Below are positions 10,141 to 19,590 of a DNA stretch of 64,000 nucleotides, one piece after another (positions within the stretch are counted from its first letter, which is position 1; every line of letters starts with the position of its first letter). Below the pieces are notes generated by a model, which was not told the origin of the DNA, did no database searches, and worked only from the letters and a program-made list of their open reading frames with translations. Position numbers and translations under genes: made by a program. The stretch is from Dickeya undicola (GTDB taxonomy: Bacteria; Pseudomonadota; Gammaproteobacteria; Enterobacterales; Enterobacteriaceae): contig NZ_JSYG01000021.1 in assembly GCF_000784735.1 (NCBI RefSeq), forward strand, positions 1-64,000, written 5' to 3'.

Positions 10141-11042
10141 GGCGTGTCCTCCGGGCGTATCGCCAAACCACCGGCAATAGCAAAGGCGGCGGGAAAAGCC
10201 GGTAACGGAGGTTGCTGCCGCTCAAACGCACTCAGAGGGGACCAGGGAATCAACGTAGCAGGAAGCAGCTGCAAATACGCCGGCACAGATGCGCTGAGAT
10301 AAGCCTGATGAGAAGCGTTATTCTGATAGCAGGTACTTACATACTTCAACACATCAGGCGACGTCGCAATGCCATCCGAACGGCCAGACATGCTATCTGA
10401 ATGCCTGTCATCGGAATGAATATCATCGGGATAAAAAGTACCGAATGCGAGCGGCTCCCCCAGCGGCGCAACCCACAGCCAGTGATCGTCAAAGCGGTGC
10501 AGCAACAGATGATCCGTCGCCAGTCCGGCCTGAGCGGCCATACAACGCAAAGCACAGGGCGTAATGTCCACAGCGTCGGGTTGCAAACCAGCATCACGCA
10601 GGCAATGTAGCCAGATGTTCAATTCGGTTTGGCGTGCCGCGGTAACCAGCAGTGTATTCGGTGTTTGCGGATCAGGACGATAATCCAACGCCAGATCGTC
10701 GCCGCTGATCGGCAACGCCTTTGCCGCCATCCTGCCGATATATTCGCCGCGGCGCGGCTCACGCAAACGGCGGTCTGGCATCGTCAACCGTTGTTGCAGT
10801 ACCCGTGAGGCGGGAAATCCCAACCGTAATGAAACAAATCGTGGCAATTCCTGCCGCCATTGACGAAGAACCGTACAAAGCGCAGCGGGATGATGTAGAC
10901 TACCGCCGCTTAATGTTCCGCCCGGCAACGGCAACTGCCACCAGTGGCGCAACTGCCAGCCATGCCTGCGGCGTTGTACGGCCAGAGCGCGCACAACGCC
11001 GTTCTGGATATCCAGTCCAACCTGCCAAATGGGATAAGCCAT
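10134..11042 (-). CDS. hofM: HofM, PilM-like actin-fold protein
   Basis: A 302-residue cytoplasmic protein starting MAYPIWQVGLDIQNGVVRAL, the PilM/FtsA-like first strand, with no membrane segment. PilM-type proteins bind the N-terminal peptide of PilN on the inner face of the membrane. It is the first gene of hofMNOPQ and is divergent from mrcA, as in E. coli. A pilin, pilus ATPase and platform protein are not nearby, so any working machine would need genes elsewhere. Confidence 0.88.
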   Translation of the reverse strand: MAYPIWQVGLDIQNGVVRALAVQRRRHGWQLRHWWQLPLPGGTLSGGSLHHPAALCTVLRQWRQELPRFVSLRLGFPASRVLQQRLTMPDRRLREPRRGEYIGRMAAKALPISGDDLALDYRPDPQTPNTLLVTAARQTELNIWLHCLRDAGLQPDAVDITPCALRCMAAQAGLATDHLLLHRFDDHWLWVAPLGEPLAFGTFYPDDIHSDDRHSDSMSGRSDGIATSPDVLKYVSTCYQNNASHQAYLSASVPAYLQLLPATLIPWSPLSAFERQQPPLPAFPAAFAIAGGLAIRPEDTPC

Positions 11043-11358
11043 GAGTGTTCGATCTCCTTATCGTTTCATAACAGAACCGCTCCCCGATGGATGCCGGGGT
11101 ACAGATAAGGTGGACACCAGCCGGGTGAGCCGAGGAACGGAACCCGGTCGCGGCAGGGTGATAAATCTGCCGGGCTGATTCGGCCTCGGTTTACCGCGCT
11201 CCAGACGGAGCGAGGTCCAGAGAAGGGCCAGGTACAGAGGGCAGCCAACGCATCTGTACCCTGAAAGATGACGGGTGTATCCACCTTGCTGGCTTCTCTT
11301 TATACTAGCGCCCGTCTGTTTATAAACTATTCAATTGCTACTGAATGGAAAATCTCCG
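11043..11358. other. Divergent hofM/mrcA intergenic region
   Basis: About 315 bases containing the promoters of both divergent genes. Much of it (about 11080-11280) is GC-rich with self-complementary stretches and ends in a 40-base copy of the dispersed repeat described at 44215-44341. I cannot assign the -35/-10 elements with confidence. Confidence 0.5.
11241..11280 (+). repeat. Dispersed intergenic repeat, 3' end copy
   Basis: The stretch starts GCAGCCAACGCATCTG and ends with GATGACGGGTGTAT. It lines up by eye with the 3' end of the repeat at 44215-44341 (GCAGCCAACACACCTG through GATGAAGGGTAT), with a few substitutions and an inserted base near each end. Confidence 0.65.
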
Positions 11359-13917
11359 GTGAAGTTCGTAAAGTACCTATTCATCCTTGCAGTGAGTTGC
11401 ATTCTGCTGGGAGCCGCTTCGCTCTATGGCCTCTATCGCTATATCGAGCCACAGTTACCTGATGTCGCTACGTTGAAGGACGTTCGTCTGCAGACGCCGA
11501 TGCAGGTTTACAGCGCTGACGGCGAGCTGATCGCCCAATTTGGCGAAAAGCGCCGTATCCCATTGAAGCTGGATCAAATTCCCCCCACGCTGGTGAACGC
11601 GTTTATCGCCACGGAAGACAGCCGTTTCTTCGAGCATCACGGTGTTGACCCGCAAGGGATTATCCGTGCGGCGGTGATCGCGCTGACGTCCGGCCACGCC
11701 TCGCAAGGGGCGAGCACCATCACCCAGCAGCTGGCACGAAACTTCTTTTTGAGCCCCGAACGCACGCTGTTGCGAAAAATCAAAGAAGTGTTCCTGGCGA
11801 TTCGCATTGAGCAAATGCTGACCAAGGATGAAATCCTTGAGCTGTACCTGAACAAGATCTATCTGGGTTATCGTGCCTATGGTGTTGGGGCCGCCGCGCA
11901 GGTCTATTTCGGCCGCCCAGTGGATCAGTTGACGCTGGCGCAGATGGCGATGATCGCCGGTCTGCCAAAAGCACCGTCTACCTTCAACCCGCTTTACTCT
12001 TACGATCGCGCCGTCGCTCGTCGTAATGTGGTGCTGTCCCGTATGCTGGACGAAAACTACATTACGCAGGCGCAGTACGATCAGGCCCGCAATGAAAAAC
12101 TGGTGGCAGATTATCACGCGCCAGAAATCGCATTCTCTGCACCCTATATGGCCGAAATGGTTCGCCAGGAAATGGTGAAGCGTTACGGTGAAGATGCTTA
12201 TAACGATGGTTATCAGGTCTATACCACCATCACCCGCAAGTTGCAGTTGGCGGCGGAAGACGCGGTGCATAACAACGTCATCGCTTATGACATGCGCCAC
12301 GGCTACCGTGGGCCGGAGCAGGTACTGTGGAAAGTGGGCACCCCAGCCCTGACGCAGGATAAAATCGTCGAGGCATTGAAAAAACTGCCGGTTTACGGGC
12401 CGTTGTTCCCAGCGGTTGTGACAGATGCCAGCGCCGACAAAGCCCATGCCGTGATGGCCAACGGCGACAAAGTCGAGCTGCCGCTGGCAGGGGTACGCTG
12501 GGCACGCGCCTACCGTTCGGATGACCAACAAGGTCCCACACCGAAACGCGTAACGGACGTGCTGGAAGCAGGCCAGCAAATCTGGGTACGAAAAGTGGAT
12601 AACGACTGGTGGCTGGCGCAAGTACCGGACGTCAACTCCGCACTGGTGTCGCTCAATCCCAAAGACGGTGCCGTACTGGCACTGGTAGGGGGATTCGACT
12701 TCAGCCTAAGCAAATTCAACCGCGCCACGCAGGCTCTGCGTCAGGTCGGCTCGAACATCAAACCGTTCCTGTATACCGCGGCGATGGACAAAGGGCTGAC
12801 CCTGGCCACCATCCTCAACGACGCCCCCATTACACGCTGGGATCCGGGTGCTGGCTCCGACTGGAGCCCGAAAAACTCCCCGGCGGTCTATGATGGCCCG
12901 ATTCGTTTGCGTCAGGGACTGGGGCAGTCGAAAAACGTGGTGATGGTACGTGCGATGCGTGCGATGGGCGTGGATTATGCTGCCGACTATCTGGAACGCT
13001 TCGGCTTCCCGGAACAGAACATCGTGCATACCGAATCGCTGGCATTGGGATCGGCATCCTTTACGCCGCTGCAGGTAGTCCGTGGTTACGCCGTGATGTC
13101 CAACGGTGGCTATCTGGTCGACCCTTACTTTATCACCAAAATCGACAACGCTAACGGCAGCACCGTATTTACCGCGACACCGAAAGTGGTGTGCGATACC
13201 TGTAACCTGCCGGTGATCTACGGGGATACCCAACATTCCGCCGTTTTGTCAGATGACAGCATGGAAAACGTCGCGACGTCTCAGGAAAACCCCGTGCAGT
13301 CTGCCCCGCAGGCTGACCCGGCCACGCCGTCGGAAGTCGCCAGACAAGCGGCAATGCAACCCTATGCGCCACATGTCATCAGCACACCGCTGGCTTTCCT
13401 GATCAAGGATGCACTGAACAGTAATGTGTTTGGCGAACCGGGTTGGATGGGGACGGGCTGGCGTGCAGGCAAGGTGCTGCAACGCCACGATATCGGCGGT
13501 AAAACCGGTACGACTAACAACTCGAAAGATGCCTGGTTCTCGGGTTATGGCCCCGATATCGTCGCTTCAGTGTGGATTGGTTTTGACGATCACCGCCGTG
13601 ACCTTGGCCGAACGTCAGCATCCGGCGTGATTCGCGACCAGATTTCCGGTTACGAAGGCGGGGCGAAGAGTGCCGAACCTGCTTGGGATGACTTCATGAA
13701 GGTGGCGCTGGCGGGTGTACCTGAACAGAAAACGCCACCACCGCAGGGCATCGTGACCGTAACTATTGACCGCAGCAGCGGCAAACTGTCGGATGGCGGC
13801 GCGAACAGCCGTCAGGAATACTTCATCGACGGTACGCAACCGACAGAACGGGCAGTGCATGACGCTGGCACCACGCTGTTCAATACCAGCAGTGGTCAGG
13901 CGGAAGAGCTGTTCTGA
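11359..13917 (+). CDS. mrcA: Penicillin-binding protein 1A
   Basis: Bifunctional peptidoglycan glycosyltransferase/transpeptidase of the inner membrane, building cell-wall glycan and cross-linking it. The 852-residue product has a membrane anchor near 4-26, a GT51 domain with ATEDSRFFEHHG and GASTITQQLARN, an OB-like insert, and a transpeptidase domain with SNIK (SxxK), SKN (SxN) and KTGTT. I chose the GTG at 11359 because VKFVKYLFILAV matches the family N-terminus; the frame is open eight codons upstream. It is divergent from hofM and followed by a strong terminator. Confidence 0.96.
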   Translation: MKFVKYLFILAVSCILLGAASLYGLYRYIEPQLPDVATLKDVRLQTPMQVYSADGELIAQFGEKRRIPLKLDQIPPTLVNAFIATEDSRFFEHHGVDPQGIIRAAVIALTSGHASQGASTITQQLARNFFLSPERTLLRKIKEVFLAIRIEQMLTKDEILELYLNKIYLGYRAYGVGAAAQVYFGRPVDQLTLAQMAMIAGLPKAPSTFNPLYSYDRAVARRNVVLSRMLDENYITQAQYDQARNEKLVADYHAPEIAFSAPYMAEMVRQEMVKRYGEDAYNDGYQVYTTITRKLQLAAEDAVHNNVIAYDMRHGYRGPEQVLWKVGTPALTQDKIVEALKKLPVYGPLFPAVVTDASADKAHAVMANGDKVELPLAGVRWARAYRSDDQQGPTPKRVTDVLEAGQQIWVRKVDNDWWLAQVPDVNSALVSLNPKDGAVLALVGGFDFSLSKFNRATQALRQVGSNIKPFLYTAAMDKGLTLATILNDAPITRWDPGAGSDWSPKNSPAVYDGPIRLRQGLGQSKNVVMVRAMRAMGVDYAADYLERFGFPEQNIVHTESLALGSASFTPLQVVRGYAVMSNGGYLVDPYFITKIDNANGSTVFTATPKVVCDTCNLPVIYGDTQHSAVLSDDSMENVATSQENPVQSAPQADPATPSEVARQAAMQPYAPHVISTPLAFLIKDALNSNVFGEPGWMGTGWRAGKVLQRHDIGGKTGTTNNSKDAWFSGYGPDIVASVWIGFDDHRRDLGRTSASGVIRDQISGYEGGAKSAEPAWDDFMKVALAGVPEQKTPPPQGIVTVTIDRSSGKLSDGGANSRQEYFIDGTQPTERAVHDAGTTLFNTSSGQAEELF

Positions 13918-13965
13918 TCCCGGCGGTGATACGTTTCTGATTGAGATACGCTGTTGGTTGAAATA

Positions 13966-13996
13966 GCAAAAAGGCGCGAATATCGCGCCTTTTTCT
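13966..13996. terminator. Bidirectional terminator between mrcA and nudE
   Basis: AAGGCGCGA (13971-13979) pairs with TCGCGCCTT (13983-13991), with A-rich sequence before and T-rich after, so it can stop both the plus-strand mrcA and the minus-strand nudE transcripts. Confidence 0.9.
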
Positions 13997-14032
13997 TTGG
14001 TTATCAATCGTTCTGACAGACACAGTCGGTTA

Positions 14033-14581
14033 TCACCGGCCCAGCCACTGTTGCGCCAGAAACAGCGCACTAACGTTACGCGCTTCGCGAAAATCCGGCT
14101 CTTTCAGCAGCGACATCATATCTGCCAGCGGCCAGCGTACCAATTGCAACGGTTCCGGCTCATCACCCTGTAAGCGTTGTGGATACAGGCCATTTGCCAC
14201 CACCACATTCATGCTGCTGGAAAAATAGGACGGTGCCATCGTGAGGGTGGATAACAATTCAAACTGTTCAGCACCAAACCCAGCCTCTTCCTTCAGTTCA
14301 CGGTTAGCCGCTTCAAACACCGTCTCACCTGGGTCGATCAAGCCCTTGGGAAACCCCAGTTCATACTGCTCAATACCTACCGCGTACTCACGAATCAACA
14401 GCAAATCGTCGCCGCTCACCGGTACAATCATCACGGCTTCACGGCCCGACGGACGCATACGCTCGTAAACGCGGCGCTCGCCATTGCTAAATTCCAGATC
14501 AACGGATTCCACATTGAACAGACGAGAACGGGCTACGGTTTCAACCTTGAGGATTTTGGGTTTTTGCAGGTTATTATTCAT
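14033..14581 (-). CDS. nudE: ADP compounds hydrolase NudE (Nudix)
   Basis: A Nudix hydrolase that cleaves ADP-ribose, Ap3A and NADH-type substrates. The 182-residue product carries a complete Nudix box beginning GLIDPGE and ending RELKEEAGF, matching Gx5Ex7REUxEExGU. It is convergent with mrcA and divergent from igaA, as in E. coli, supporting the nudE rather than another Nudix name. Confidence 0.93.
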   Translation of the reverse strand: MNNNLQKPKILKVETVARSRLFNVESVDLEFSNGERRVYERMRPSGREAVMIVPVSGDDLLLIREYAVGIEQYELGFPKGLIDPGETVFEAANRELKEEAGFGAEQFELLSTLTMAPSYFSSSMNVVVANGLYPQRLQGDEPEPLQLVRWPLADMMSLLKEPDFREARNVSALFLAQQWLGR

Positions 14582-15007
14582 CGTGGCCTCTATCTATAAG
14601 GAAACATCAACAGGCTTCCCCCGTTCAGGCCAATGGTCGGCACGGAACAAAAACCGGTAGAGCCGCAGTTTCCTACAGAATATTCAGTGAGTCACATTGT
14701 GCGTTAACATTAACAGCTGCTGCAACTCTATCATGATGAATTTACATATTAGCAACACCGCACACACATTAATTCTTTTTATACAAAAATCATGTCGTGC
14801 GCATAGCCAGTTATTAATAACCCATCAGGAAAAATTCAGACTTTCCTCATTTCTCCCTCTCTTTACACTTGCTAGCATATGCTGTTAAACAACTAATAGT
14901 CGGTTAATTCAGTCATTAACCATGAGACGTGGGTTAACATTGTTCGTGTAGTTTTGTTACTATCCGGAAATAACAGGGGGAACCTTACGCTGTTGGCTGG
15001 AGATAAT
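14582..15007. other. Divergent nudE/igaA intergenic region
   Basis: About 425 bases, AT-rich between 14690 and 14960. It must hold the promoters of nudE (leftward) and igaA (rightward). I see no further gene; the short open frame at 14697-14888 has no recognisable features. Confidence 0.5.
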
Positions 15008-17137
15008 ATGCGCACAATACTCATCATATTGGCTGTATTGTTTGCCTGTCTGATTGCGGTAGGGGGGATCATTGGTTATCTCATGTATCGTCGTCTTCTA
15101 TTCGCCAAACGTTTGCCAGTTACATCGTCGGGACATCGTCAGCTGACGGCGTCGGAACGTATTGCTATCGAACGCTATCTGACCATGTCCCAGTTGGGCG
15201 GGCCGGTTTCGTCGTCCGTTTCGGTAGCATCACCGCGTTTGTCTCGCCTGCTACCGGGCAACAGAGTGTATCCCATTACTCATAGCATCACTCGCTATGG
15301 GCTAAGTACCGATGCGCCCAATAAATGGCGCTACTACATCGACACGCAGGAGATTCACCTGCCTGCACGCTGGGAGCAATACATCACCCAGAACAATGAG
15401 ATCGAACTGATCAAAACCCGTTCGATTCCACTGGTCGTCTCACTCAACGGCCATTCGCTGACAGAATTCGTCAATGAGATGGATTCCAGTACCGGTGCCG
15501 ATATCTCTGGCGAGCAGGCGTCGATCAGGCCAGAAATTCACGAACACACCGAACTGGTTGCCATTCGGAAGGAAACACCGGAAGAGCACGCGGTGCATCG
15601 CTCACGTGGCTTGCGTGAGGCTGGCGTACTGAGTCTGGCGTTTTTGCTGTTAGTATTGAGCCTGACCAGCCCGCTGGCAATGCTGCCCTGGCTGGCTGGT
15701 GCTGCTTGCCTCATGGCGGCCTGGGGATGCTGGCAGCTGTTCCGCCCTCCCTCGCAGAGAGAACTCCGCGAAGTTCATTGCCTGCACGGCACGCCACAAT
15801 GTATGGGGCTGTTCAGCGACACCAGTCAAAGCCAGATTGGCAATGTCTCTCTTGGCAATATTGATCTTATCTATCCCCCTCACTGGCAGCCTTATATCGG
15901 CTACGATCTTGGCAGAAAAACCGATGTGGATATCTACCTGACCCGTCAGGTGGTACGTCAGGGCCACTACCTGTCTTTACACAACGAAGTCAAATTTTTC
16001 CCGCTACAGCAATGGGGGAAAAACGCCATATTGGCGGTTGGCGCATTGCTAAGCTTGATCCTGTTATTGACCTCGGTGCCACTTGATCTGCCGTTAAAAC
16101 TCACACTTGCCTGGATGCAGGGCACAAATAGCATCAAGGTGGTTCAGGTTGAAGAACTGGAGCGCATGTCGCTACACATCGGCGACAAATTACAGGTGCG
16201 CGGAACCGGCATGTGCTACGTGCCGCCGATTAACCTTAATCCGACCTCCTCCCGAGCCTCCGCTTTTGCACCATTTGACTGTGCCGCTATTTACTGGAAT
16301 AAAGCGGCACCGCTGCCGTTGCCCGAATCAGATACCATTGAAAAAACCGCCGCACTGCAAAAAACGGTCAACGAACAGTTGCACCCTGCCACCAGTGATA
16401 ATCAGGTCAATTCACAGTTAGCGGACGCCATCCAGAAATCCGGCATGATTCTGCTGAGTAATTTCTCGGATATTGTGCTGAAAACCGACACGCTGTGTGA
16501 AAAAGAAGAGGATTGCACCCGGCTCAAAAATGCGTTGATCAACTTGGGCAACGCCAAAAGTTGGGATCTGCTGGTCAAACGAGCACGTTCCGGCGCACTG
16601 AAGGGCATGAGTGTGGTGCTGCGTCCGGTAAGCGCCGAGTCGCTGGATTCACTGGTAAAGAGTGCCACCGACGAGTTCTATAGCCGCGAAATCATCAGCG
16701 CGTCCAATTCGCTGAACAGTCCGCCGCCAGGGGGGTTCCTGATTCGCAGTGACGAAGGCCGCCAGTTCGTCAATCATCAAATGCCAACCACACCACTGCG
16801 CGATTTACCCCCACAGGAGCAATGGCAGGAACTGCAACGTCTGTCATCCCTGCTGCTGCACACGCCGTTCGAATCTAACGGTGTGATCACTCAACTGAGC
16901 ATCGATGCCAACGGCACCCGCCATATTTCGCTGCACAGCGAGCCTGATGCGGTCACCATGTGGCGTTCGCTGGGTGCCTGCCTGCTGTTGCTGGCCTTCA
17001 GCGTCATTCTGATCCTCAATCTGGTGTTGCTGTTGGTGAAACGCCGTCGCAGTCAGCAGCGTATCGCCAACATCCAGCAATACTACGCACGCCATCTGGT
17101 GCCGGAAGCACCCGCCGCCACCGTTATTTACGGATAG
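15008..17137 (+). CDS. igaA: Rcs phosphorelay negative regulator IgaA
   Basis: An inner-membrane protein that holds the Rcs envelope-stress phosphorelay off by contacting RcsD and RcsF; also called YrfF, UmoB or MucM. The 709-residue product has an N-terminal membrane segment (residues 2-24), further hydrophobic segments near 205-240 and 335-355, a large periplasmic part and a last membrane segment near 655-680. The ITRYGLSTDAPNKWRYY region matches the family. I chose the ATG at 15008 because GGAG lies 5 bases upstream; the frame opens 18 codons earlier. It is followed by yrfG-hslR-hslO, the standard enterobacterial order. Confidence 0.94.
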   Translation: MRTILIILAVLFACLIAVGGIIGYLMYRRLLFAKRLPVTSSGHRQLTASERIAIERYLTMSQLGGPVSSSVSVASPRLSRLLPGNRVYPITHSITRYGLSTDAPNKWRYYIDTQEIHLPARWEQYITQNNEIELIKTRSIPLVVSLNGHSLTEFVNEMDSSTGADISGEQASIRPEIHEHTELVAIRKETPEEHAVHRSRGLREAGVLSLAFLLLVLSLTSPLAMLPWLAGAACLMAAWGCWQLFRPPSQRELREVHCLHGTPQCMGLFSDTSQSQIGNVSLGNIDLIYPPHWQPYIGYDLGRKTDVDIYLTRQVVRQGHYLSLHNEVKFFPLQQWGKNAILAVGALLSLILLLTSVPLDLPLKLTLAWMQGTNSIKVVQVEELERMSLHIGDKLQVRGTGMCYVPPINLNPTSSRASAFAPFDCAAIYWNKAAPLPLPESDTIEKTAALQKTVNEQLHPATSDNQVNSQLADAIQKSGMILLSNFSDIVLKTDTLCEKEEDCTRLKNALINLGNAKSWDLLVKRARSGALKGMSVVLRPVSAESLDSLVKSATDEFYSREIISASNSLNSPPPGGFLIRSDEGRQFVNHQMPTTPLRDLPPQEQWQELQRLSSLLLHTPFESNGVITQLSIDANGTRHISLHSEPDAVTMWRSLGACLLLLAFSVILILNLVLLLVKRRRSQQRIANIQQYYARHLVPEAPAATVIYG

Positions 17138-17177
17138 TGTACGTCATGCCCAGTCCCCACAGTTCGGCTTCCAGGAT

Positions 17178-17212
17178 GAGGTAACCGGTCGACACGATCG
17201 ACCCGTTACCTC
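17178..17212. repeat. Inverted repeat between igaA and yrfG
   Basis: GAGGTAAC (17178-17185) pairs with GTTACCTC (17205-17212), and the inner part is also largely self-complementary (GGTCGA/TCGACC). It lacks a T-run, so it is either a weak terminator or an RNA-stabilising hairpin. Confidence 0.6.
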
Positions 17213-17318
17213 AATCGCCGAGTGTGATCGGCCACGTTTAGCGGTTATGCTACGCTGATAACATCGACAGCTCCGCTTCCGGCTCAAACGGAAACGAGGC
17301 TCATGTCCTGGAGTGTGC

Positions 17319-18023
17319 ATGAATCCCGAACTGAACTGGAATGAGATCGATACCGTCCTGCTGGATATGGACGGTACGCTACTCGACCTGGCGTTTGACA
17401 GCTACTTTTGGCTGCAACTGGTGCCTGAATCCCTGAGCCGCCAACGCAATATCAGCCTGGATCAGGCTCAGCAATTGATCACCGCGGAATATCAGGCGGT
17501 ACGTCATACCCTGAACTGGTACTGCTTTGATTACTGGAGCGACCGGCTGGGGCTGAATATCTACCAGATGACCAGCGATATCGGCCACCGAGCTCGCCTG
17601 CGTGAGGATACCGCGCCATTTTTGCGGGCACTGCGCGAGAGCGGACGTCGCACCATTCTGCTGACTAACGCCCACCCGCACAGCCTGTCGGTCAAGGTCG
17701 CTCACACCGGGCTCGATCAGCACCTTGATTTATTGCTTTCCACCCATACTTATGGGTATCCCAAAGAGGATCAGCGGTTATGGCGGTCCGTTCAGGCGGA
17801 AACCGGGTTTAATCCGGCACGCACGTTGTTTGTGGATGACAGCGAACCCATACTGGATGCCGCCAGAACGTTTGGCATCCGTTACTGTCTGGGTGTCAGT
17901 AATCCTGACTCAACCAATCGGCAGGAAAACCGCTTTCAGCAGCATCCGTCGATGAATAACTATCTGGCGTTGCTTCCGGGCATCCACCAGTCGGTTTCCA
18001 TCGGCAATCAGGAGTGTTCATGA
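17319..18023 (+). CDS. yrfG: GMP/IMP 5'-nucleotidase YrfG (HAD superfamily)
   Basis: A HAD-type phosphatase that in E. coli prefers purine nucleoside monophosphates. The 234-residue product has motif I LLDMDGTLLDLAFD, motif II LLTNAHPHS and the late acidic motif FVDDSEPILDAA. I use the ATG at 17319 with GGAG just upstream; the frame starts two codons earlier at a GTG. The stop overlaps the hslR start (ATGA), so the two are translationally coupled. Confidence 0.93.
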   Translation: MNPELNWNEIDTVLLDMDGTLLDLAFDSYFWLQLVPESLSRQRNISLDQAQQLITAEYQAVRHTLNWYCFDYWSDRLGLNIYQMTSDIGHRARLREDTAPFLRALRESGRRTILLTNAHPHSLSVKVAHTGLDQHLDLLLSTHTYGYPKEDQRLWRSVQAETGFNPARTLFVDDSEPILDAARTFGIRYCLGVSNPDSTNRQENRFQQHPSMNNYLALLPGIHQSVSIGNQECS

Positions 18024-18433
18024 GCAAAGACAGCCAGCATGACGATGACAATGCGGTCCGGTTGGATAAGTGGCTGTGGGCGGCACGCTTTTACAAGACC
18101 CGTTCAGTGGCGCGCGAGATGATCGACGGCGGCAAAGTGCACTATAACGGCCAGCGCAGCAAACCCGGCAAGCTGGTAGAGCTGGATGCTGAAATCACGC
18201 TACGTCAGGGCAACGACGCTCGCACGGTAATTGTGCGCGCCATCTGTGCTCAACGGCGTCCGGCGGTGCAAGCGCAGGCGTTGTATGAAGAAACGCAGCA
18301 GAGTATTGAAAAGCGGGAAAAACTGGCGCAAGCCAGAAAGCTCAACGCCCTATCGATGCCGCATCCGGACCGGCGGCCGGATAAAAAAGAACGCCGGGAT
18401 TTAATCAAATTCAAATACAGTGACGCGGAATAA
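18020..18433 (+). CDS. hslR: Heat-shock ribosome-associated protein Hsp15
   Basis: Binds stalled 50S subunits carrying peptidyl-tRNA and helps recycle them. The 137-residue product has an N-terminal S4 RNA-binding domain ([22 protein letters not shown]) and a basic helical C-terminal tail rich in Lys and Arg. The ATG at 18020 overlaps the yrfG stop and has GGAG five bases upstream. hslO follows after 22 bases. Confidence 0.95.
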   Translation: MSKDSQHDDDNAVRLDKWLWAARFYKTRSVAREMIDGGKVHYNGQRSKPGKLVELDAEITLRQGNDARTVIVRAICAQRRPAVQAQALYEETQQSIEKREKLAQARKLNALSMPHPDRRPDKKERRDLIKFKYSDAE

Positions 18434-18455
18434 GTCGTCACCACGAGAGAACATT

Positions 18456-19328
18456 ATGGCCAATCATGACCAATTGCATCGTTATCTGTTCGAAAATCAT
18501 GCCGTTCGCGGCGAACTGGTAACAGTAAGCGACACCTTCCAGCAGATGCTGGTCAACCACGACTACCCCACGCCGGTAAAAAACCTGCTGGGTGAAATGC
18601 TGGTCGCCACCAGCCTGCTGACTGCTACGCTGAAATTCAGCGGCGATATCACCGTGCAGTTGCAAGGCGATGGTCCACTGAAACTGGCGGTGATCAACGG
18701 CAACCATCAGCAGCAGATGCGTGGCGTCGCCCGCCTGCAAGGCGACATCGCCGCCGACAGTTCACTGCACGACATGGTGGGCAACGGTTATCTGGTGATC
18801 ACCATTACCCCGACCGAGGGCGAGCGCTATCAGGGTGTGGTGGGGCTGGATGGCGACAACGTGACCGCCTGTCTGGAAAACTACTTCCAGCAGTCCGAGC
18901 AGTTGCCAACGCGCCTGTTCATTCGCACCGGCGAGCATGATGGCCGCCAGTGCGCCGCCGGAATGCTGCTACAGGTGCTGCCTGCACAACACGGCAACCG
19001 TGAAGATTTCGACCACCTGACTCAATTGACCGCTACCGTCAAAAGCGAAGAACTGTTCGGTCTGGAGGCCAACGAGGTGCTTTATCGCCTGTACCATCAG
19101 GAGAACGTCACGTTGTATGAACCGCAGCCAGTAGCGTTCCAATGCCACTGCTCGCGGGAACGCTGCGCTGACGCGCTGATGACCCTGTCGGCGGACGAGG
19201 TCAACGACATTCTGGCGCAGGATGGACAGATCGATATGCATTGCGATTATTGCGGCAGCCATTATCTGTTCAGCCCGCAGGATATTGCCGAGCTTCGTCA
19301 GTCTGGTGCCGAGCCGACCCTGCACTGA
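18456..19328 (+). CDS. hslO: Redox-regulated chaperone Hsp33
   Basis: A holdase chaperone activated by oxidation and unfolding. The 290-residue product has the HSP33 fold from its N-terminus ([18 protein letters not shown]) and the C-terminal zinc switch with CHC followed some 30 residues later by CDYC. I use the ATG at 18456, which gives the family N-terminus [10 protein letters not shown]; the frame is open 12 codons upstream inside the end of hslR. Confidence 0.96.
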   Translation: MANHDQLHRYLFENHAVRGELVTVSDTFQQMLVNHDYPTPVKNLLGEMLVATSLLTATLKFSGDITVQLQGDGPLKLAVINGNHQQQMRGVARLQGDIAADSSLHDMVGNGYLVITITPTEGERYQGVVGLDGDNVTACLENYFQQSEQLPTRLFIRTGEHDGRQCAAGMLLQVLPAQHGNREDFDHLTQLTATVKSEELFGLEANEVLYRLYHQENVTLYEPQPVAFQCHCSRERCADALMTLSADEVNDILAQDGQIDMHCDYCGSHYLFSPQDIAELRQSGAEPTLH

Positions 19329-19339
19329 TATCTAGTTTC

Positions 19340-19361
19340 AGCGGCCTGCCAGCAGGCCGCT
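19340..19361 (+). terminator. Hairpin after hslO
   Basis: AGCGGCCTG (19340-19348) pairs with CAGGCCGCT (19353-19361) 11 bases after the hslO stop. It is GC-rich and stable but followed by only a weak T tract, so termination strength is uncertain. Confidence 0.6.
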
Positions 19362-19590
19362 TCGCTATACACTTCATAACGACGTCTTCACAACGACGAC
19401 AGCACAAAAAGCTGCCCGCCATCCCCTCGCTAATCTCGCTGACATAACAACCATTTGCTTACTTTTTCTTCACATGTATAAGCAAAGTTATTAATGAATT
19501 TATTTAATTTTTTGATTGTTATCGCGGTTAAAATAAGCTCAGCGCCTAGACTTACAAATGGTACGACTATAACGATCCAGGAGTAGCAAC

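Noticed and set aside
11455-12621. 388-codon open frame on the minus strand opposite mrcA
   Set aside because: It mirrors the codon pattern of mrcA and has His/Arg/Gln-rich composition typical of antisense frames.
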